From the NCBI GenBank assembly GCA_904063045.1, contig CAJFCJ010000005.1, forward strand, positions 2,598,165 to 2,662,164: a DNA stretch of 64,000 nucleotides, given 5' to 3'. Shown in pieces: positions 50,809-60,328 of this stretch (its first letter is position 1; every line of letters starts with the position of its first letter). Source of the DNA: Dimorphilus gyrociliatus. Its lineage: Eukaryota > Annelida > Polychaeta > Dinophilidae. The notes under the pieces were generated by a model that had not been told where the DNA came from, searched no databases, and was given only the letters and a program-made list of their open reading frames with translations. Position numbers and translations under genes: made by a program.

Positions 50809-52266
50809 ATGTAAGACTGATTTATGTTGTAGTTAATGGTTTTTTAAAATTCTCAAATATCTATCCCAATATTCGTTCACATTTTTATATTCGTTTACAG
50901 GGCAGACTATTGGAAATCAAATCCCAAGCATTTTTGTGAATTTTGTAATTGTTGGTTTGCTGAAAACAAATCGGTAAGATTTTGAAATACATATCTGCGT
51001 ATCCTTCTGCTAAACCAGTCATTCTTTAGAGCGTTGAACACCATGAGCAAGGCAAACGTCACAAGGAAAACGTTCAAAAAAGATTACGAGAGGTTTGTTC
51101 ATTTTTTACTACCATATTAGAAATTTACAAATTTCTTCTAAACAGTTGGGAGAGTTGGGTAAACAACAAGACAAGGATAAGCAGTTTATGAGTAATTCAC
51201 TAATGGCAATGGAGCAGGTAGGTATTCTCATCCTCTATCTGAAATGTAACCGCTAATTTTCATATCTTATTATTATCATTTTTCAGGCTGCAATGAGGGC
51301 TCTACAAAAAGATATCACTAAAAATCCTAATATGGCTGGTGCCTATGGAGTTAGATTTAAAGACTCGACATGCAATTACGTCCCTATACCAGAAATGGCT
51401 ACAGAAGAGCCAGGCGCTTCGAAAAGACAAAAAGTAGAGGCAACTGAATCAATAACAATTCCACAAGTTCAAGAATTTATCCCAAAACCGAAAGCTGAGC
51501 CATCAGCATTAGTTAAAGACTTAACTAATGCAGCTTTGGCCGCAGAATCGTTAAGAGAAGGAGAATGGCAAGAATTGAAATCAAATGAAGGTTACACGTA
51601 CTACTGGCACACTGGTACAAATGCTGTACAATGGGAACCTCCTGAAGGTTTTATACCCACGGAAGAGTTACAAGAAATACCTCTGCCATCTGGTAGCTGT
51701 CCAATAGAGCCACCAATGCCACCAGAACAGATGGCACCTCCAATACCACCAGTAAAATTAGAGAAACCCGAAGCATCCGATCCACAACCGGACAATAGTC
51801 AATTTGATTACCTTGCAGTAAAATCTGAACCAACGTACAGTGCACAAGACATAAAACCTGAGCCATTAGAAAGTAATATTGTAAAAACAGAAGAAGAAGA
51901 AGAAGAATCTGATATACCTCCAGCTTTCTTGACACTTGCCCCCCAAAAATCTAATACGGATTTACCATATGGTACTTGGCAAACAGTTAGAGAAAGGTAA
52001 ATATTTATTTGATTATCATATCTTCAATTTTATTTATATTATTTTTTTTATCGTTTTCTAGCCAAGCTGCACCTATTGACTTAGGTCTCCCTGAAGTTGT
52101 ACAGAAAAAATCCAACCAAAAAATTATTAAATTGGAAGATTCAAAATTTACTATTCGTGAGAAGAAAGCCAATACGTTTAGTAAAGAATTTGAGGAATTT
52201 AAAAAACGAAAATTAGCTTCAAAAAAGAAACCCAACTTAAGGACTAGTAGAGAAAGAACTGATTGA
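50809..52266 (+). CDS. WBP4: WW domain-binding protein 4 (spliceosomal FBP21)
   Basis: Six exons: 50809-50810 (AT), 50901-50973, 51030-51092, 51146-51217, 51287-51996, 52062-52266. The first codon appears to be split: AT ends exon 1 before gtaaga, and exon 2 starts with G, giving MADYWKSNPKHFCEFCNCW, which matches the N terminus of WBP4. A U1-C-type C2H2 zinc finger follows (CEFCNCW...VEHHEQGKRHKENVQKR). One WW domain is present (GEWQELKSNEGYTYYWHTG...WEPPEGF) where vertebrates have two. Then come a proline-rich and acidic stretch and the conserved C-terminal block (YGTWQTVRE...KEFEEFKKRKL). WBP4 works in the activated spliceosome, where its WW domain binds proline-rich SmB and SF3B4. Confidence 0.9.
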
Positions 52267-52987
52267 ATCTTTTTTTTTCTCAGATTTTTATTCAAATTAA
52301 ATAAACTAGATAGCCTAAGGAATTGAACGAAAGAAGAGAAATAACTAGTTTCCACGTTCGTTTAATAGAATTTATAAACCTGAAGGAAAAATCTGGTCTA
52401 ATTGACAGATATCTATTTAAATAAGGATATATTAGTTGTTTCTTATAAATAGAAAGTTCTTACAAGTATCAATGATTCTTTTATTCTTAATTGAATTATT
52501 TTGAAATGAACAATGCTTTATCTAATCTTAAATGAAAATGAGTCAACGAAATAGAAGACAAAGCTAATTTACTCAAGTTAAGTGTTTAAATGCTATACAA
52601 TCTAGCGATTACAGAATAACTAGACTAAAACAGTTGATTTTTATTCTTTATTCTTTACATTTAAGTCTTACAGTATTCCTTCCCTTCCTTAGTTTCTATT
52701 TACTAATATGTGTGCTCATACAAAGATTTGATAAGTATCAGAAATTTTTTTCATTTAATTCCTTTTACTATATTTCTATCCCATTTATTAGGATATTTTT
52801 ACCATCTTTTAAGAAATAAATAATAGGTGCTTGTCAGTTGTTGGTAAAGCGGAAAATAAAAGTTTCCTTTCACTTAACAAAAGACCTGCTAATAATCCTA
52901 AGTAATTGTAGGCCGTTAAAGTTTTGATGAGAGCGAAAACTGGTAAAAAATATCTGTCTGAATATTTTACACTTGTTTTCGGCAGAA
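52267..52987. other. Intergenic WBP4-archease
   Basis: AT-rich spacer; no element recognised. Confidence 0.4.
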
Positions 52988-53629
52988 ATGGATGGTGAAT
53001 TAGTGGAAGAAAATATCTCCATACCGGAGAAGAAATACGAATGTAAGCAATCGAAATTTCCATTAAATCTTACTTAAAAAACGTAATTACATGTTTCATA
53101 ATAGATCTAGACCACACAGCAGACGTTCAGTAAGTTAATATACATAACTATATTGAGCATGCTGTTTCACAAATAACTCTCCTTATAGGTTACATGCATG
53201 GGGAAAGGATTTAAAAGAGGCTTTCGAACAATGTGCCATGGCTATGTTTGGTTACATGACAACAATAGAGTCTGTCGAACTAAAAGAAGTTAGGGAAATT
53301 CATGCAGAGGGAGACGATATGGAGTCATTGCTTTTTCATTTTCTTGATGAATTTCTCTTTATTTTCTCATGCGAACCGTATTTTATCATTCGCGTATGTA
53401 AAAGAACCTCCAACCGTAATATAAGATACTGATAAGAAATATTTTAAAGGTCGTCGAAATAACTAAATTTGATACCGAAAACTTCAAAATCGATGCTGTT
53501 GGCTACGGTGAAGAGTTCGATCTGCAGAAACATCCTCAGGGCACCGAAGTAAAAGCCATTACCTACTCGGCTATGCAGATACACGAAGAGTTAGATAAAA
53601 GTGAGGTTTATGTCATTATAGATATTTAG
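52988..53629 (+). CDS. ZBTB8OS: Archease (tRNA ligase cofactor, ZBTB8OS orthologue)
   Basis: Four exons: 52988-53042, 53105-53129, 53189-53393, 53450-53629. The start is MDGELVEENISIPEKKYE. The conserved acidic signature YLDHTADVQ|LHAWG spans exons 2-3, then AMFGYMTTIESVE, the DMESLLFHFLDEFLFIF block and the ending SAMQIHEELDKSEVYVIIDI. Length and ends match animal archease. The family promotes multiple turnover of the RTCB tRNA ligase by aiding guanylylation. It thus supports ligation of tRNA halves and XBP1 mRNA. An intron-containing tRNA-Arg lies in this same window; this is coincidence, but it shows the substrate class exists. Confidence 0.93.
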
Positions 53630-53766
53630 ACATTATTTAGAAGAACCAAGATTTTTCTTTGTATTTTATTAATAAATAAGCAAATTCCTTAGGCACGCAT
53701 ACACTAGAATCTAAATGTTTGCGTTTAAATGAGTACAAAACAAACAAACTTTATTACGAAATCGAA

Positions 53767-55458
53767 TTAGGCTTCATTTTCTACTACGACTTCCTGGGTC
53801 TTCTCTTCCTTTTCGCCTTCACTCAATCTCTGTTTGGTTTTGCGAGAAATTTCCACAATTGGTTTGCATCCGTTTACATCTAAACCATCCAACTTGTCAA
53901 CTGCCTCCTCAGCCTTTGCAGCTTCGAAAAGAAGAAGAAAAGCAGAACGAGTTTGGGGTCTCCAAACAACGTGGACCGGGAGTACACCACGTCCTCTTAC
54001 TTGTTCCTTAAGCTCCGAAACGCGAACGTCACGGGAAATCTTTCCTAACCAAACAGCGTACATAGGTTGTCGATTCTTTTTCTTTGCATCGCTATTTTCT
54101 TTGTTTTCCTTATTCTCTTTGCCGTCTTTCATTTCCTTATCATCGGTTCTACGACGAGGGCGTTTTTGATACTTTCTTTTGGGAATATCTTTTTTCTCGT
54201 TGTCCTCACCCTGTTGGGCATTCGAATTTTCGTTTTCTTCAAGTCGTTGTCCTTTTTTTTTGAGAAATCGGCGTTTAAAAACTTTTCGATTTCTCTTCTT
54301 CATTTCACCGTTTCCTTGTTCACCTTCGTTTTCCTTGTTCTCGTAATTTCGTCTACGAATCGATTTCTTTTCTGGAGTAATGATTTCATCATCGGGATCA
54401 ACTTCTCCTTGATCAACCAACTTGACATCTTTACCATCAGCCTTTTCCTTTTCACGTAATTGTTTCAAAATTCCTGTTGCTCTATATTTCTCTACAGTCA
54501 AAATGCTCCAATCAATTTTCGGCGTTGGTCTCTCCTTGCGAGGTTTTACTTCGATAACTTGCGTTGGAGTGACAATCATATCGACACCAAAATCATGGGG
54601 TTGAACCAAAGATTCCGGAATGTCAATTACTTGACTCTCGTGAACGACAGTCACAATAAGCGTTTCCGGAGTAATTGCTCCAACCGTTCCCAACAGAGCA
54701 TATTCAAGATCAGCAAAACCTTCTCCCTTGCCAATACGAACACCAGTCGGAGAAACAGCAACAGAACCGACAACCAACAGATCAAGTTTCACGTTGGTAT
54801 CAAGGCCGATTTGAGTCTTATAATGTTTCAACCCCTGTGAAAGGACTCATATTACACCTCTACTCACATGAAAAAAAGTTGTACATGAACAAGCATTTTT
54901 TTTTAACTTACAATGGTGGAAGAACATGTTCTAAGGACTTTCTTGTTTGCATTTGCAGGTGGTTCAATTCGGTTAAACAGCCCACGTGCTAAACGCGGAG
55001 TTGGGACTAGCAGAGTCTTGTTGCATTCCAACGTTCTAAATCTTATTTGTTGTTGCGGTTTATCAGGGTTAACCTTGATAATGTTGGCCTTCGTGAATAC
55101 TTCTAATTCGGCTAACTTGTCGCATGCAGCGGCAGAAGTCTATGAAATTTAAAAAAATTCAATAAAAGGACGAATATGTCGATAAATTGAATATTAGATA
55201 TGTTAATATTCAAGGACATACGTACTTTAAAGTTAGGAATACGGTTCTTAACGGGAATAGGATTGGCAGCAATATCGTTGCTTTCAAAATGTTCCCAAAC
55301 TTTTTCTCTAATAGCTTGTTTCGAAACTTCTGAAATATAACTTATCAGTAGTTCATGTCATACATTACAATATATAAGTATTTAAGTTAAAATAACTTAC
55401 CAGCCCCCATTTTACTGGCGGCATCCAGTAGTACATTACCATCTTCTACAGAAGCCAT
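53767..55458 (-). CDS. MTHFSD: MTHFSD (5-formyl-THF cyclo-ligase-like domain plus RRM)
   Basis: Four exons: 55458-55401, 55329-55226, 55139-54912, 54835-53767. The N-terminal ~230 residues are the formyl-THF cyclo-ligase-like fold (VWEHFESNDIAANPIPVKNRIPNF; RTLECNKTLLVPTPRL; DLLVVGSVAVSPTGVRIGKGEGFADLEYA). A long basic and acidic linker (about 54050-54450, rich in K, R, E, N) precedes a C-terminal RRM (YAVWLGKISRDVRVSELKEQ...VHVVWRP...AFLLLFEAAKAEEAVDKLDG). The domain order matches vertebrate MTHFSD, an RNA-binding stress-granule protein. Its folate activity is doubtful. Diverges from HMGCL across ~450 bp. Confidence 0.92.
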
Positions 55459-55911
55459 AGTTCACTGTGAAGTGTGAAAATTAACTGATCAGTAATCACT
55501 CAAACGTCGACAATTGACACGTGACCAAAAGTTGTCACAAAAAAAAGACGACGACTCTAAAACCGCTTTGAAGTGAGTTCAACGGACCGCCCCTTTTCAA
55601 CGGTTTAATAAAACTCAACTCTAAAGCTTGCGGTTATTTTTTGTATACATCAAACCTTAACTGTAGAAATTTACCCTTAATTTAGAAGAAAAATTCCTGC
55701 AACACCTCACCTTTCACAACGGTTCTTAACAGCTAGCAGACGGAAAAACGTGTGAAGTTTCAACGTTATTTCCGTAAAAACTTGAAAACTTTACGTAGCG
55801 TTTTCTTGACGTTATATATTTGACGTCATTTTAAAAAAATAACTTTTATAGGCTTATAAAGCAAGTGATAAACCAATTGACGCTTACTTTCCGAAGCGCG
55901 TTGTAGTAATT
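55459..55911. promoter_or_regulatory. Bidirectional promoter candidate, MTHFSD and HMGCL
   Basis: 453 bp between two divergent conserved genes, somewhat less AT-rich than other spacers. It contains several ACGT-type palindromic cores (e.g. gacgtcat near 55825 and gacacgtg near 55515), which might be bZIP/bHLH sites. No experimental support. Confidence 0.4.
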
Positions 55912-58548
55912 ATGATGAACAGTGCTGCCCGTGTTTTTTCTAATAAATTTCACAGCCTTCTCTTAAAATGTCTTCAGAGAAACTGTGCATCGGTTTGTCT
56001 TTATTATATTTACCTTTATGAATTTTTGTAAACATTTTATCTAATATAATTTTTTTCGGAAATATAATTAAAAATTTTGAGCGATAATAGCAAAACGTTA
56101 ATATTCAGGTCGCGGGATTTCCCTCTTTTGTGAAAGTTGTCGAAGTAGGACCAAGAGATGGCTTACAAAATGAGAAAGAAATTATTCCAACTGAAGTTAA
56201 AGTTGAATTCATAAACAAACTATCATCAAGTGGACTGTCAGTGATTGAATGTACAAGTTTTGTTTCACCTAAATGGGTACCCCAAATGGCTGATCACAAT
56301 GATGTTATGAAGAAAATATCTAGGAATAAGTCTGTTAAATATACTGTTCTTACACCAAATAAACAAGGATATATTTCAGCTGTTAGTATATAATTTTTTA
56401 TCAAAATTATATAATCAAAGAGAAAGATTAATTATAATTTATCTGAATTTCATTGTTCATCTTTTATTTGTTCTTCCTATCACAGAAAGCTGTAAATTCG
56501 GATGAAGTTGCTGTATTTGGAACGGCATCAGAATCCTTTAGTAGGTGAATATTCGAAAAACTAGAATGCAAGACCATACCGATAAATCATTGTCTATTAT
56601 TGAGGTCAATTAATTCTGTTTTATTGATACAGAAAGAATATTAATTGTTCAATAGACGAATCTTTGAAAAGGTTCACAGATGTTGTAGATTCGGCTAAAT
56701 CTGATAATATACCGGTGAGGGGATATGTGTCTTGCGTTGTTGGTTGTCCATACGAGGGTTTCATTGAACCAGTTAAAGTTGCTGAAGTTGCTGAAAAAAT
56801 GTTCCAGATGGGATGTTACGAAATATCTCTTGGTGACACTACTGGAATTGGTATTGAAACTTTAAATCGTAATTACATAATAGATGAATTGATAATTTTT
56901 AATTATTTAGGAACACCGCAAAGATTCAAAGACATGTTGAAAGCTGTTAGCCAAAGAGTACCTATTGAAAGACTAGCAGTTCATTGCCATGATACATACG
57001 GGCAAGCTATCGCTAATATTTTTGCTGCCCTGCAGGTAACAATATCAAATATATGCTGGCAATTAAATTTTCAATAGGGATAATAATTAATTTCAGATGG
57101 GTGTTAGCGTGGTTGATAGTTCAGTTTCCGGTTTAGGAGGATGCCCGTACGCAAAAGGTGCCAGCGGAAATGTATCGACTGAAGATGTTATCTATCTATT
57201 GAATGGCTTAGGCCTAAAACACGTGAGTCTATTATTCAACAGGAAAATTGAATAGAAGTTAGCTAAAACGCATATGCTACACCCCGTTCAATCGTATTCC
57301 ATTGTCATCGGATTAGTATTTCCCTAACTACAATGAATTTTTTATAAGGGCTAGCCGTGTAATTAAAAAAAAAACACACATATAGACACTTTTTTCATAC
57401 AGTCCTTATTATAACTACCACCACCGCCACTACCAATATCGTTTTTTTCTATCATTTTGCCTTTTTTTTTATAAGGATAATTATAAATAATTGTATTATA
57501 TAATGGTAAGAGAATCTTGTAAAGATGCTTATCAATTTTAATAATTATATATTGTAATACGTAGTCGGAGGTAAATGAATTGTCAGAGGAAAGATTAACA
57601 GGTTTGTAAGAATGTAGAATGAAAATGATATTTTGTAGCAAAAGTAAATTTTTGAATAGAATTTAAAGAAGCGTTTATGCTATTCGATAAAGATAAGGAC
57701 GGAGTTGTTTCTATGAAAGAGTTAGGTAGTGTTATGAGATTATTAGGCCAAAATCCAACAGAGGCCGAGCTTCAGGACATGATGAACGAAATTGACGCAG
57801 ACGGTTAAATTTTTTTTGTCTATTCTTTTATTTAGGTTGTTTATTAAATAGATTTAAAACTACTCAATAATAACATCTTCTACTTGTTTTTGACAAGTAG
57901 AAGAACAATCAACAACAGCAAAAAAAAACCCTAAGTTTTTAACCAAATTAATTAGTTCGTTATTTTTTTTAAATGTTAAATTAGGGAATGGAGCTATCGA
58001 TTTTGAAGAATTTCTTGAAATGCTCACAAAAAAAATGACAGAAAGTAGCGAAGAAGATGAAATAAAAGAAGCTTTTAAAGTATTTGATAAAAATTCTGAT
58101 GGTGTTATATCCTTTGACGAATTACGTCACGTACTTATAAATTTAGGCGAAAATATTAAAGACGATGACGTAGCCGAAATAATTAAGGCTGTCATTACGT
58201 CCGATGACGATATTAGTGAAGGTATTCGCTATGAAGATTTCAGGCGGATGGTCAAATCTGGCGGTTGTAGCACTTTTATTCAATTTACATTAAAAAAAGA
58301 CAAAAACAACATTGAATTTTTCTCTCTCTCAATAATATTAATAATAAAGATAGAAAAAAGAAGGAAAAATTCAATAATTTTTACCATTCTTCTTTTTCAG
58401 TTCTCATATTTATCTATTATTTTTTGTCTTTTCTCAGGGAATCGACATTAAACGAATTATTGAAGCTGGACAATTTATAAACAAACATTTGAATAGGCCT
58501 ACGCAATCGAAAGTTGCTCGTGCTATGATTTCTCAGTCTCATTTATGA
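55912..58548 (+). CDS. HMGCL: Hydroxymethylglutaryl-CoA lyase, with a nested calmodulin-like gene in the last intron
   Basis: Seven exons: 55912-55992, 56109-56381, 56486-56544, 56633-56850, 56911-57035, 57097-57222, 58438-58548. Exon 1 gives a basic, Ser-rich mitochondrial presequence ([15 protein letters not shown]). Catalytic and metal-site motifs are all present: [57 protein letters not shown] (active-site Cys). The last exon, [20 protein letters not shown]...SKVARA, joins in phase 0 to GLGLKH across a 1.2 kb intron. It cleaves HMG-CoA to acetyl-CoA and acetoacetate in ketogenesis and leucine breakdown. The 60-nt intron 56851-56910 has no stop and is a multiple of three, so its retention would add 20 residues in frame. 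Confidence 0.93.
57503..58451 (+). CDS. Calmodulin-like four-EF-hand protein nested in HMGCL intron
   Basis: Exon 1 is just ATG (57503-57505, followed by gtaaga), the usual position of the first calmodulin intron. Exon 2 (57571-57601, or from 57565 with an alternative acceptor) encodes [10 protein letters not shown]. Exon 3 (57660-57803) encodes [20 protein letters not shown] to the second hand. Exon 4 starts at 57985. EF-hand loops: [36 protein letters not shown], and a weaker fourth [12 protein letters not shown] (Glu in place of Gly at loop position 6). About half identical to calmodulin by eye, so a divergent calmodulin-like Ca2+ sensor, not calmodulin itself. The C terminus after [12 protein letters not shown] is unclear: the frame runs to 58451, into the last HMGCL exon, but an intron or earlier end is possible. 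Confidence 0.8.
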
Positions 58549-58582
58549 CGATCTTTTTTCATTTAAATTTACATTATTAAAT

Positions 58583-58586
<4 letters not shown>

Positions 58587-58625
<39 letters not shown>

Positions 58626-58626
58626 G

Positions 58627-58657
<31 letters not shown>

Positions 58658-58690
58658 CATGTATAAATATATATATACATATATGTATAG
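58587..58690. repeat. (AT)n microsatellite
   Basis: Nearly pure TA dinucleotide run with short interruptions between HMGCL and the LRR gene. Confidence 0.9.
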
Positions 58691-58720
58691 TGATATATAT
58701 ATTAAGAGATCATTGAATGC

Positions 58721-60097
58721 ATGGTTTACGTCTTATGCATATACACATTTAGTTTGTTTACAAGTTTATTATCATTGGAATTAAGTGGAATTTATAATTT
58801 GTTTAATCAAGAAATTAACATTCAACATTTTGAAATAGATCAACAGTTACGATGTACTGAAAATTCAAATTGCTCATCCATATTTTTCTTTAATATTTCA
58901 TATAATAATTTTGGTCGTGTACCCCCATTAAAACCATTTGACAATATCATCATTTTATCTTTGGCTAATTGTAGTATTAAAAGAATTGATAGGAATGTAA
59001 CATTCCCAAATAAATTAAGAAAACTATATCTTGATCGTAATCCTCTATTGTCGTTATCTTATCAACCATTTTTAAAGCTTGGACTATTGCAAACAATGAC
59101 GTTGAGACAAGTTTTATCGATAACTGACAAGTTGGAATATAAACCAAGAAAAAGTTATCATAAAATATTGGATGATGTCACAAAGATTTGCTTCGAGTTG
59201 TATAGAAATTTCAAAAATTCCCCCGTTCAGTATAAATTACGGATTGATTTAAGAATGAATGGCTTAAATGGATTTTGGTCCTCAATCCATAATTTAATAG
59301 ATAGTACAAGAACGTCGAAATTCGGAATTGAATTAATGGTTGATGAAACTTTTAGGTATACAGCTAAACGCTGGAATAATACTGATAAGAGTATAAACTT
59401 CATCTCGGAACAATCAAGAAGATGTCCTTCTAATTCTAAAGTTCACTTGAAAATTAATTATTACGAACCAGTTGATGAGAACGCGGTTTTTAAATGTAAA
59501 GCTACTGGCTGCTTAGCTACAGATCCCGAAATTTGGACGCAAATTCAAGTTGAGAGTAATAAATACATAAACAGGATTGCTTGTAACTTTGATCGTAATA
59601 TATCAATGCTAAAGTCAGATAGTCTAGAAATCATAAGGACAGCATCGTCGTCAGCCTTAACGTGTAAGATACCGCTAAGCAGCATCGGCGAAAATGATTG
59701 TTTCGCCTGCCATCATAAACAACCGTTATCAACTACAATTTGTAGTACATATCTAAATAAAAAGAAATTCAGCAATGACATACTTTTTCTCACTGCAACT
59801 AGCTTTCTAATATTCCTGTCAATTCTTATTTTCACATTGTTTTTCTGCGATAAAAGAGGTAGACGAAAGATTCGACGACGTTTCTGGATGTGGAAACAAA
59901 AGGGTGAAAGCCACCGACGAACTACAGCAACAACAAAGCCACAATCAGATAATCAAGAATCATCGTCACAGAGTTCCGGAGACTCTTGTTCGGAATATAG
60001 ACAAACAATTTATCATAATATGTCAGTTTGTAAATTTAATGAGACAATATTTGAAAAGTATTGTAATTACGATAGAAAGCAAGCAGAAAAGTTTTAA
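58721..60097 (+). CDS. Single-pass membrane protein with N-terminal leucine-rich repeats
   Basis: Single exon, 458 residues. Signal-peptide-like start (MVYVLCIYTFSLFTSLLSLE). Two to three LRRs are recognisable (IILSLANCSIKRIDRN; LRKLYLDRNPLLSLSYQPF). A longer extracellular region with paired cysteines (CPSNSK; CKATGCLA; CFACHH) leads to one membrane helix (DILFLTATSFLIFLSILIFTLFFC). The cytoplasmic tail is basic at the membrane (KRGRRKIRRRF), then Ser/Gln-rich (SSSQSSGDSCSEYRQTIYHN), with a possible tyrosine motif. No family assigned; the architecture suggests an LRR adhesion or recognition receptor. The start ATG at 58721 lies directly after the microsatellite, so an upstream exon is unlikely. 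Confidence 0.65.
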   Translation: MVYVLCIYTFSLFTSLLSLELSGIYNLFNQEINIQHFEIDQQLRCTENSNCSSIFFFNISYNNFGRVPPLKPFDNIIILSLANCSIKRIDRNVTFPNKLRKLYLDRNPLLSLSYQPFLKLGLLQTMTLRQVLSITDKLEYKPRKSYHKILDDVTKICFELYRNFKNSPVQYKLRIDLRMNGLNGFWSSIHNLIDSTRTSKFGIELMVDETFRYTAKRWNNTDKSINFISEQSRRCPSNSKVHLKINYYEPVDENAVFKCKATGCLATDPEIWTQIQVESNKYINRIACNFDRNISMLKSDSLEIIRTASSSALTCKIPLSSIGENDCFACHHKQPLSTTICSTYLNKKKFSNDILFLTATSFLIFLSILIFTLFFCDKRGRRKIRRRFWMWKQKGESHRRTTATTKPQSDNQESSSQSSGDSCSEYRQTIYHNMSVCKFNETIFEKYCNYDRKQAEKF

Positions 60098-60328
60098 TTT
60101 ATTGAAAGAATTATATACAGTAGTATAGATATATATATATATAGTAAATTCATATTGAATAAAATATAAACGGAAATATAGTCTAATTCTCTTCCTCTTT
60201 TACCGCCTAGTCACGTCTTTATGAAAAGAACGAAACTAGAAGGGAAAATAGGCATGAATCAGGGGAATTTTTGAAGCAACTTTTTATTTTATATGTAGAC
60301 AGGCTGTAAATAACCAACGGCTAACATC

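Noticed and set aside
54067-54840. Plus-strand open frames of 100-130 codons
   Set aside because: Antisense shadows of the MTHFSD last exon; the Lys/Glu-rich linker reads as Phe/Leu-rich on the other strand.
57363-57641. Minus-strand 92-codon open frame in HMGCL intron
   Set aside because: Low-complexity (poly-Gly/Lys/Tyr) and antisense to the first exons of the calmodulin-like gene, which has conserved protein sequence.
58587-58690. Origin or matrix attachment signal in the AT run
   Set aside because: A plain dinucleotide microsatellite is the simplest reading and nothing supports more.
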